Shown here: positions 6,043 through 11,615 of the stretch, one piece after another | Numbering within the stretch: position 1 is the first letter of the stretch | Layout: the number at the start of each line of letters is the position of its first letter | NCBI GenBank assembly: GCA_009777005.1 | Contig: WRMT01000069.1 | Coordinates: 1 to 11,615, forward strand | DNA: 11,615 nt | Reading direction: 5' to 3' | DNA from: Methanobrevibacter sp. | GTDB lineage: Archaea; Methanobacteriota; Methanobacteria; Methanobacteriales; Methanobacteriaceae | The notes under the pieces: model-generated | Database searches by the model: none | The model's input: only the letters and a program-made list of their open reading frames with translations | What the model was told of the DNA's origin: nothing | Program-made: the position numbers and the translations under genes

Positions 6043-7328
6043 CCTGCTTCTTCTGATTTCAAAGTAGAAATATTAACTTTATTTAAATTTCTAATAATTC
6101 TTCTTTTTAATTTTTTATCTTTTATTTTTTTACCTAGAAAAATTGGTGTTTGAACAGCTGAAGAAAGTTTATAGCTATGTCTTGCATTTTTTCGCTCTAA
6201 TTTTCTGTTATTCAATATCTCAGAACTTTCCAAATCTAAATTTTCATCTCTAAAAGGAATTCCTGCATCCGAAAGAGCTATGGTTTTCTCATCACTACTT
6301 GAAATAGCTTTATTTATATTATTAACATTGGGTGAAGCTATTGTTCCTCCGTGTATTCTCCCAAACACAGGACCTTCACCAATATGAAAACCTGCTTCTA
6401 CAAAAGCATATCTTACACCTGCAGCTAAGGTATAAGTAGCTACTATTCCATCACTTTTAATAACCCTTTTCAATTGTCTAAAAAATTCTACTGTACATAG
6501 CTCTGGAGCCATAGCTGGAGAATATGGATCAAGAAATATCCCATCATAGCTATTATCTTCTAACTTTTTAACAGTTTCACGAGCATCTTCACAATATATG
6601 GATATAGCTACATTATCTGGAATATCTTCCTTTTCCAGTTTAAGAGCTAAATAGTTTTCATCAATTAATTTAGATTCAATAGCTTTTTTTACAATTTCAT
6701 GACTTTTAATAGGACTTGGACTAAGAATACCTGCAGCTAATGTTTCAATAGAAATTTCAACCATATCAATTGAAAGTTTCACAGCTTTTCCACTACCATT
6801 ATTAATATTTTTTAAAAAATCTTCAATCATTGCCGCTGAATTGTATCCTAAACCACTACAAATATCTAAAATAGCTATATCTTCCTGATATTTTAAATTT
6901 TCCAACTTTTCATTAGATATTAAAATAGCTAAATTTTCAGTATTATTAGAATTTTTCAGATTCTCATTAGAAAGTTCCTTTTTTTCCAATATTTTCTCAT
7001 TAACGATATTCTCATTTCTCAGTAGCTTACTCTTGTTAATATTTTTAAAATAGCTATTTTTAAATGGTTTAACAAACTTTTCAAATGATTCAGTTATAGC
7101 TCCATTTGAGTTGTGCATAGTTTCTATTTTTCCATCAAAATCTGGTGAGTTAAGTGTATATGATCCATCTTCAGTTTTTATAAAAAAATCAATTGATTCT
7201 TTTTTAAGATTAGAACGGTAGCTACTTTGAAGAGTTTCTCTTTCTTTTGAAAAATAGCAATTCATTTTTTTTATAAGTGCATCACGAGAATTTTTTGGAT
7301 TTGGTTGAAACGGATTCATGTAACTCAT
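5772..7328 (-). CDS. MnmC-like SAM-dependent methyltransferase (DUF752, Methyltransf_30)
   Basis: A 518-residue protein related to the methyltransferase half of bacterial MnmC, which makes the 5-methylaminomethyl group of wobble uridine in tRNA; the archaeal substrate is unproven. After an N-terminal part (1-95, with SKERETLQSSYRS) comes an Asn/Lys/Glu-rich stretch (about 100-150) that looks like an insertion. The Rossmann core follows: SAM motif I DICSGLGYNSAA (155-166), DGIFLDPYSPAMAPELCT (262-279) matching the DPFxP region of the family, and the C-terminal family block with GRIHGGTIASPN (323-334). No FAD-binding oxidase half is present. Residues 430-518 form a basic, Asn/Lys-rich, repetitive tail that is unlikely to be catalytic and may bind RNA. 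The start MSY at 7328 has no clear ribosome binding site; MNPF at 7319 is an alternative. The gene shares a 566-base divergent promoter region with the AAA-ATPase-like gene. Pieces of it are duplicated at 1946-2219 and 9580-9658. Confidence 0.82.
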   Translation of the reverse strand: MSYMNPFQPNPKNSRDALIKKMNCYFSKERETLQSSYRSNLKKESIDFFIKTEDGSYTLNSPDFDGKIETMHNSNGAITESFEKFVKPFKNSYFKNINKSKLLRNENIVNEKILEKKELSNENLKNSNNTENLAILISNEKLENLKYQEDIAILDICSGLGYNSAAMIEDFLKNINNGSGKAVKLSIDMVEISIETLAAGILSPSPIKSHEIVKKAIESKLIDENYLALKLEKEDIPDNVAISIYCEDARETVKKLEDNSYDGIFLDPYSPAMAPELCTVEFFRQLKRVIKSDGIVATYTLAAGVRYAFVEAGFHIGEGPVFGRIHGGTIASPNVNNINKAISSSDEKTIALSDAGIPFRDENLDLESSEILNNRKLERKNARHSYKLSSAVQTPIFLGKKIKDKKLKRRIIRNLNKVNISTLKSEEAGFIISPQYKYIHDYSAKYNFKNKSKYKFNNNLKNKNNFKNIIKFNLKNNGKSNLKGILNYDYKSNSKHRIIEMEKRLKTLNSYKKRKKTG

Positions 7329-7774
7329 ATTTTTTAAAAATTTAAATTTTTATTAATTATTTCAAAATTAATAGCTATTTTCCATTAATTTGAAGATTTT
7401 TATAAAAATATTTTAAAATATATATTTAAATGACTATTTTAATGGGATTGATTATAGTATAAATCTAATTTATATTTATATCTTAATTATTTTAAATTAT
7501 TAAAGTTCTTATTTATATTTTTAACAAAAACTTTTTATCATTGATTTCTCTAAAGTTTTTTAATTCATTGAATTTAAGTAAAATATTCTTTAATTTGATA
7601 AAATAATATTATTTAAATTTTATTTAAGAAAATATTAATCTATAATGTAGTAAATTATAAAATAAAAATTGTAAATTAATATTTAAAATAATGATTAGCT
7701 AAACTTTATATCCAAGACTATATAACAATTTAATTACTTTGTATTTTTAGACTTTGTAAAATCTTTATTTTCTA

Positions 7775-7808
7775 AAACTTATAAAAATTGAAGATTTTTA
7801 TAAATAAT
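7775..7808. repeat. Palindromic promoter element, copy 1
   Basis: A 34-base unit, identical to 7823-7856. It contains a perfect inverted repeat with ten-base arms, TTATAAAAAT (7779-7788) and ATTTTTATAA (7794-7803), around the five-base spacer TGAAG. Each arm also reads as a TATA-box-like sequence. The two units are 48 bases apart, start to start, upstream of the AAA-ATPase-like gene. It could be an operator for a dimeric regulator or a duplicated promoter core. Confidence 0.65.
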
Positions 7809-7822
7809 TAAAACTTCGTTTT

Positions 7823-7856
7823 AAACTTATAAAAATTGAAGATTTTTATAAATAAT
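7823..7856. promoter_or_regulatory. Palindromic promoter element, copy 2, overlapping the likely TATA box
   Basis: Identical to the unit at 7775-7808; arms are at 7827-7836 and 7842-7851. The right arm supplies the TATA-like TTTATAAATA (7845-7854), which lies about 45 bases before the ATG at 7895. This would place transcription start near 7874-7876, just ahead of the ribosome binding site. A protein bound to the palindrome would block TBP, so repression is a reasonable guess; no binding protein is identified. Confidence 0.5.
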
Positions 7857-7880
7857 AAAAAACATATTGGATATTAAGAT

Positions 7881-7886
7881 AAGGAG
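7881..7886 (+). promoter_or_regulatory. Ribosome binding site of the AAA-ATPase-like gene
   Basis: AAGGAG lies eight bases before the ATG at 7895. It is the only good Shine-Dalgarno match nearby and settles the start codon, since the reading frame has no better-placed ATG. Confidence 0.75.
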
Positions 7887-7894
7887 TAATTTAA

Positions 7895-9502
7895 ATGAAA
7901 AAGTTGCCACAAGGTATTTCAACATTTTCGAAATTAATCAAAAATAATTATATTTACGTAGATAAGACAAAATATATCTATGATATGATTAATGAGGGAG
8001 AGGTATATTTTTTATCAAGACCTCGAAGGTTCGGAAAATCTTTGTTGGTATCTACTTTGGAAGAATTATTTAAAGGTAATAAAGAGCTTTTTAAAGGTCT
8101 TTTCATCTATGATTTGTGGAATTGGAATCATGATTATCCAGTTATTAAGTTAGATTTTACAAAAATTGGTCATAAAAATCCTCAAGTTTTGGAAACTTCA
8201 TTAGACGATTTTATAAATCAAAAAGCAAGGGATTTTTCAGTTAATCTTATAAGTAATACATTAACCACCAAATTTGCAGAGTTAATTGAACAAATTCATA
8301 GAAAAACTGGAAAAGAAGTTGTAATTTTAATTGATGAATATGATAAACCTATCAATAATCATCTTGATGATATTGAATTAGCTAAAAAGAATCGTGATGT
8401 TCTTCGGAATTTTTATCAAGTTTTAAAAGGAAATGATGAAAATTTAAGATTTTTATTTATAACTGGAATAACCAAATTCTCTAAAACAAGTATTTTTTCT
8501 GATTTAAATAATCTCACGGATATTACAATACAAGAAAAATATGCAAAGATTTGTGGATACACACAGAATAATTTAGAAAGCTATTTTAAGGAATATTTAC
8601 TTGAACTTAGTGAATCTACTGAGATGGAATATGAAGATTTACTTTTAGCTATTAAAAAATATTATAATGGTTATTCATGGGATGGTAAAAACTTTTTATA
8701 CAACCCTTTTTCAATACTAAAGCTTTTTTATACTAAAAAATTTGCTAACTATTGGGCTGAAACTGGAACACCTAAATTATTAGTAGATTTGCTTAAAACT
8801 ACTAATGTAGATTTAGATATTTTAATAAAAAAAGAATATGAATTTAAAGGCACTTTTCCAAATTTTGAATTAGAAAACCTTGATTTTCACACAGTTTTAC
8901 TGCAAACAGGCTATTTAACTATTAAAAATGAAATACTTCGCCCACCTAATTCTTCTCTCTACATTATAGGAATCCCTAATAAAGAAGTAGAAGAATCTTT
9001 ATTTAGCTATATTTTAGGTTTTTACACTAATTTTAGTGCAGAAAGCATAGAGCCAATGACGAAAAAGATGTTAACCTACATCTACAAACAAGATGAAACA
9101 AAACTTCAAAAATCCCTTGAAACATTACTTCATAAAATACCAAACTTAATATATGGTGAGTTTAAAAATGAAATAGAAGCTTATTACAAAGTTCTTGTTA
9201 TTTCATGGCTACAACTACTTGGTTTTGACATTGAATCAGAAATAATGACTCTTGAAGGAAGATTAGATGCATTGGTTAAACACAAAGATTTAGCTTTAAT
9301 ATTAGAATTTAAGTATGATGATAAAAAATCTTTTCAAACAATGTTAAATGAAGCAGAAAATCAAATTATAAAACGAGGATACTATAAACCTTATCAAAAC
9401 ATGAACATTTCAATACTTACAGTAGCATTTAAATCAAGAGAAGTTAAATGTAAATTTAAACTTTTAAATGAACTTTTAAAAGAATATAAAAATAGAAAAT
9501 AG
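7895..9502 (+). CDS. AAA-ATPase-like protein with C-terminal PD-(D/E)XK nuclease-like domain
   Basis: A 535-residue protein of the family AAA-ATPase_like (PF09820) followed by a DUF1703/PDDEXK_9 domain. The N-terminus reads LPQGISTFSKLIKNNYIYVDKT, the family's hallmark opening. An unusual Walker A, SRPRRFGKSLL (41-51), keeps GKS but has RPRRF in place of the usual GxxGx. Walker B is VVILIDEYDKPI (142-153), and a sensor-like FITGITKFSKTSIFS follows. The C-terminal part has the nuclease-fold pattern: Asp458 in LEGRLDALV and Glu471-x-Lys473 in ILEFKYDD, all retained. It is cytosolic, with no membrane segments. The family is widespread and often multicopy in gut bacteria and methanogens, but its role is not established; the ATPase-nuclease layout suggests DNA or RNA targeting, possibly in defence or mobile-element biology. 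It stands alone, with its own promoter and ribosome binding site, and its codon use resembles the host. A weak hairpin (AGATA...TATCT, 9502-9519) and T-rich sequence follow the stop. Confidence 0.88.
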   Translation: MKKLPQGISTFSKLIKNNYIYVDKTKYIYDMINEGEVYFLSRPRRFGKSLLVSTLEELFKGNKELFKGLFIYDLWNWNHDYPVIKLDFTKIGHKNPQVLETSLDDFINQKARDFSVNLISNTLTTKFAELIEQIHRKTGKEVVILIDEYDKPINNHLDDIELAKKNRDVLRNFYQVLKGNDENLRFLFITGITKFSKTSIFSDLNNLTDITIQEKYAKICGYTQNNLESYFKEYLLELSESTEMEYEDLLLAIKKYYNGYSWDGKNFLYNPFSILKLFYTKKFANYWAETGTPKLLVDLLKTTNVDLDILIKKEYEFKGTFPNFELENLDFHTVLLQTGYLTIKNEILRPPNSSLYIIGIPNKEVEESLFSYILGFYTNFSAESIEPMTKKMLTYIYKQDETKLQKSLETLLHKIPNLIYGEFKNEIEAYYKVLVISWLQLLGFDIESEIMTLEGRLDALVKHKDLALILEFKYDDKKSFQTMLNEAENQIIKRGYYKPYQNMNISILTVAFKSREVKCKFKLLNELLKEYKNRK

Positions 9503-9551
9503 ATAGTATAGAATATCTACCAATTTATTATTTTTTATAATCCTTATATAG

Positions 9552-9740
9552 CTACAAACCATTCTTTAACCTATCATCTTTGTTAATATTTTTAAAATAG
9601 CTATTTTTCAATGGCTTAACAAATTTTCCAAATGATTCTGTATAGCTCCATTTGAGTTTAAAAGGATATAGTGTGAATGATACCAAAAAGGGTATTAACC
9701 ATACAAAGAATCCCTATAAAATTCCAATTTTCCATTTCAT
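9552..9740 (-). pseudogene. Chimeric gene remnant: membrane-protein N-terminus joined to a DUF752 gene fragment
   Basis: From ATG 9740 the frame reads MKWKIGIL, then TAG (9714-9716, one change from a Tyr codon), then GFFVWLIPFLVSFTLYPFK, which looks like the first membrane helix of a small integral membrane protein. Without a frame change it passes into SYTESFGKFVKPLKNSYFKN, which copies residues 76-99 of the methyltransferase encoded at 5772-7328 (AITESFEKFVKPFKNSYFKN). A TAG at 9552-9554 closes the frame. The DNA match is 9580-9658 against 7033-7112, close to 90 percent by eye with one missing base. The fragment is in the same orientation as the full gene. It has no plausible function; it records a second, separate recombination involving the DUF752 gene. 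Confidence 0.7.
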
Positions 9741-9999
9741 AATCTCGTCTCTTTAACTATTATTATAAAATAGATTTATTAATGAATTTATTTAAATATT
9801 ATTATGATAAATGATTATAAATCATAAGAGTATTTTTTTATATTCATAATTGTATTTGTTTTATCACTAGAAAATTATCTTTATTTAATATTTTGATAAA
9901 ATGATTATAATTCCTAATTGTATTTGTATGATGAAATTCATGCATATTAGCTAATAAATAAATTTACTACATTTTTAAATAGTATAATGGAGGGGTTAA
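9741..9999. promoter_or_regulatory. Leader region of purB with degenerate repeated motif
   Basis: A+T-rich sequence without a gene. Two motifs occur twice in the same order: TGATAAATGATTATAA (9805-9820) with TGATAAAATGATTATAA (9894-9910), and AATTGTATTTGT at 9848-9859 and 9916-9927. The first copy includes a palindrome, ATGATT-ATA-AATCAT (9811-9825). A TATA-like AATAAATAAATTT lies at about 9952-9964, which would place transcription start near 9980. Regulation by purine supply would be plausible, but no known operator is recognised. Confidence 0.4.
9989..9995 (+). promoter_or_regulatory. Ribosome binding site of purB
   Basis: GGAGGGG lies four bases before the ATG at 10000. It is a strong match to the archaeal anti-Shine-Dalgarno sequence and fixes the start of the adenylosuccinate lyase. 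Confidence 0.8.
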
Positions 10000-11352
10000 A
10001 TGGCTATTCATCCTATTGAATTTAGATATGGAACACCAGAAATGAAAAATATCTGGGAATCTGAGAATAAATTGCAAAAAATGTTAGATGTTGAATCTGC
10101 ACTTTCACAGGCAGAAGCTGAACTTGGAATAATACCTAAAGAAGTAGCTAATGAAATTAAAAATAAAGCTAATATAAAATTTGTAACCTTAGAAAGAGTA
10201 AATGCAATAGAAAGAGAAACAAACCATGATATAGCTTCTATTGTTAAAGGATTAGCTGAGCAATGTTATGGTGATGCAGGGGAATATGTTCACTTTGGAG
10301 CTACTTCAAATGATATTGTTGATTCATCTCAGTCATTATTATTTAAAGAATCCATAGAAGTTCTCGAAGAAAAAATAGAAAGGCTAACTAAAATCATCTT
10401 AGATTTAGCTGAAAAACATAAGGAAAATGTTTGTATTGGTCGTACACATGGTCAACATGCTCTTCCAACTACTTATGGAATGAAATTTGCTTTATGGGCA
10501 GATGAGTTACATAGACAATTTCAACGCTTAGAATTTTCAAAAAAGAATTTGTGTGTAGCTATGATGGATGGAGCTGTTGGAACAACAGCTGCACTTGGAG
10601 AAATTGGCTGGGATGTTCATAAAAAAGTAGCTGAAATATTAAATCTCCCATCAGCTACAATAACTAATCAAGTTGTTCAAAGAGATAATCACGCTGAGTT
10701 CATGATGGTTATGGCTAACATAGCTACTACCTTAGATAAAATAGCTATTGAGGTTAGAAATTTACAACGCACAGAGATTATGGAACTTGGAGAGTATTTT
10801 GACCCGGAAAAACAAGTTGGCAGTAGTACAATGCCTCATAAAATGAACCCTATTACAGCTGAAAGAATTAGTGGTGTTTCAAGAGTGATAAGGTCATATG
10901 TTATTGCAGCTATGGAAAACAATCCTTTGTGGCATGAAAGAGACCTTACAAATTCTTCATGTGAAAGAATAATTTTCCCTGAAGCCTGTATACTTACAGA
11001 TTATATTCTCAACCTTACAATTAAGCTAATGAGCAATCTTGTCTTTTATGAAGATAATATTGAAAGAAATTTAAACATGACTCGTGGTCTAATAATGGCT
11101 GAACGTTTAATGGCAGAACTCACACGAAAAGGTATGGGACGACAAACTGCTTATAGTGTTGTACGTGAATGTGCAATAAAAGCTAATAAAAATCAAGAAG
11201 AATTACTTTCTGAAGTAATTTTAAGCAAAGATGAACTAAAAAAATATTTATCTTTTGAAGATTTAGAGGAAATTATGAACCCTCATACTTATGTTGGTTC
11301 TTCTAAAAGAATAGTTGATGAAGTTTTAAAATCTTCTAAAGACTGGTTTTAA
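10000..11352 (+). CDS. purB: Adenylosuccinate lyase
   Basis: A 450-residue cytosolic enzyme of the fumarase/aspartase superfamily that releases fumarate twice in purine synthesis: from SAICAR to give AICAR, and from adenylosuccinate to give AMP. The superfamily signature GSSTMPHKMNP is at 274-284 and includes the flexible serine loop thought to hold the catalytic base. Other conserved blocks are HFGATSND (98-105) and GRTHGQHALPTT (147-158), the latter with the catalytic-site histidine. The N-terminus HPIEFRYGTPEMKNIWE is typical of the shorter archaeal and Gram-positive type. Length is normal and the frame is intact, with host-like codon use. The start is fixed by a strong ribosome binding site. 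It appears to be transcribed alone: the gene upstream on the same strand ends about 500 bases away, and T-rich repeats follow the stop. Along with the DUF752 gene this is the clearest conserved chromosomal gene in the window. Confidence 0.97.
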   Translation: MAIHPIEFRYGTPEMKNIWESENKLQKMLDVESALSQAEAELGIIPKEVANEIKNKANIKFVTLERVNAIERETNHDIASIVKGLAEQCYGDAGEYVHFGATSNDIVDSSQSLLFKESIEVLEEKIERLTKIILDLAEKHKENVCIGRTHGQHALPTTYGMKFALWADELHRQFQRLEFSKKNLCVAMMDGAVGTTAALGEIGWDVHKKVAEILNLPSATITNQVVQRDNHAEFMMVMANIATTLDKIAIEVRNLQRTEIMELGEYFDPEKQVGSSTMPHKMNPITAERISGVSRVIRSYVIAAMENNPLWHERDLTNSSCERIIFPEACILTDYILNLTIKLMSNLVFYEDNIERNLNMTRGLIMAERLMAELTRKGMGRQTAYSVVRECAIKANKNQEELLSEVILSKDELKKYLSFEDLEEIMNPHTYVGSSKRIVDEVLKSSKDWF

Positions 11353-11373
11353 ACTTTATTAATTTTTTTAATA

Positions 11374-11432
11374 TTTTTTATTTATTTTTAAGAGTTTTTT
11401 TATTTATTTTTAATATTTTTTATTTATTTTTA
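11374..11432 (+). terminator. Triple T-rich repeat after purB, probable terminator
   Basis: The 17-base unit TTTTTTATTTATTTTTA occurs exactly three times, at 11374-11390, 11396-11412 and 11416-11432, starting 22 bases after the purB stop. Archaeal RNA polymerase stops at runs of T on the coding strand, so three in series make an efficient terminator likely. The spacing (22 and 20 bases) suggests tandem duplication of one T-rich unit. The remaining 180 bases to the window end are A+T-rich with no gene visible. Confidence 0.55.
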
Positions 11433-11615
11433 TTCATGGCATTGTAATTTTTCATATCCAATTATTTTTTTAAAAAACCTTAATAAAGATTAAGTTAAAT
11501 GTTTAATAGTTATTATAATAATGAAATTTTATTATAAACTTTAATCAATATTTTAATTTAATTTTTTAGCTAATAGTTATTTTTAATTATAATTATTTTA
11601 ATTAAAATTTAAATT

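Larger units (their letters stand above)
7329..7894. promoter_or_regulatory. Divergent A+T-rich intergenic region with promoters for both neighbours
   Basis: No gene is visible on either strand. The left part should carry the promoter of the minus-strand DUF752 gene: a TATA-like TTTATAAAAA on that strand at 7397-7406 lies about 74 bases before its start, with an ATAGCTAT palindrome at 7371-7378 between. The right part carries two copies of a palindromic element and the promoter of the plus-strand AAA-ATPase-like gene, listed separately. A partial third copy of that element (TTGAAGATTTTTATAAA) lies at 7390-7406, so both promoters may share a signal. The middle, 7410-7770, is plain A+T-rich sequence with nothing I can name. 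Confidence 0.5.
782..10748. repeat. Dispersed octamer palindrome ATAGCTAT, 15 copies
   Basis: The perfect palindrome ATAGCTAT starts at 782, 1579, 1911, 1942, 1979, 5244, 5758, 5796, 6171, 6546, 6871, 7050, 7371, 9597 and 10741. Copies lie inside genes, in pseudogenes and in spacers, so no single reading frame or codon explains them. With A+T near three quarters, a rough composition estimate expects less than one copy in a window this long. The block 2221-5243 has none. The pattern resembles highly iterated palindromes such as HIP1 of cyanobacteria; its role is unknown. Confidence 0.75.

Noticed and set aside
7775..7856. The two palindromic repeats as the start of a CRISPR array.
   Set aside because: There are only two units, the spacer is 14 bases, and the unit is A+T-only apart from a few bases. 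No cas gene is present.
11374..11432. T-rich triple repeat as an origin or CRISPR-like repeat.
   Set aside because: It directly follows a stop codon and consists of T runs, which fits transcription termination better; nothing else supports an origin.

Overview
The window looks like chromosome of a very A+T-rich methanogenic archaeon, most likely Methanobrevibacter or a close Methanobacteriales relative. The basis is the extreme A+T content, long T-rich spacers, TATA-like elements with GGAGG-type ribosome binding sites, an adenylosuccinate lyase of the archaeal/short type, a stand-alone MnmC-like (DUF752) methyltransferase and an AAA-ATPase-like/PD-(D/E)XK protein. This is an inference; no rRNA or other taxonomic marker is present and no tRNA was recognised.

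Layout, left to right. (1) 1-637: poly-T-rich spacer with a small more complex island (about 361-595) that may be a decayed gene. (2) 638-1860, minus strand: two flavodoxin-fold proteins overlapping by ATGA, the upstream one with an iron-sulfur flavoprotein cysteine motif. (3) 1838-2219 and 5679-6042: a direct repeat in which the 3' end of the DUF752 gene, the spacer after it and the start of the iron-sulfur flavoprotein gene occur twice. Each copy keeps one of the two genes whole and the other as a stub. (4) 2221 to about 5680: the block between the repeats, richer in G+C over most of its length and free of the ATAGCTAT palindrome that marks the flanks until 5244. It holds a broken plus-strand gene starting at the left junction, an intact GNAT acetyltransferase, a GNAT-methyltransferase fusion and two broken GNAT genes. 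(5) 5772-7328, minus: the DUF752 methyltransferase. (6) 7329-7894: divergent promoter region with two copies of a palindromic element in front of (7) 7895-9502, plus: the AAA-ATPase-like protein with a C-terminal nuclease-like domain. (8) 9552-9740, minus: a chimeric gene remnant whose second half is another fragment of the DUF752 gene. (9) 10000-11352, plus: purB, followed by a T-rich triple repeat.

How it fits together: the conserved genes appear to be purB, the DUF752 methyltransferase and the flavoprotein pair. The repeat geometry suggests that the methyltransferase and flavoprotein genes were once direct neighbours, and that the GNAT block was placed between them by recombination through a shared segment of roughly 300-380 bp. 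The block has since been decaying: its broken genes carry nonsense codons and, in two cases, homopolymer frameshifts. I see no complete transposase, integrase, CRISPR array or recognisable defence operon. The least explained signals are the iterated palindrome ATAGCTAT (15 copies), the mosaic of DUF752 gene fragments, and the duplicated palindromic promoter element of the AAA-ATPase-like gene.
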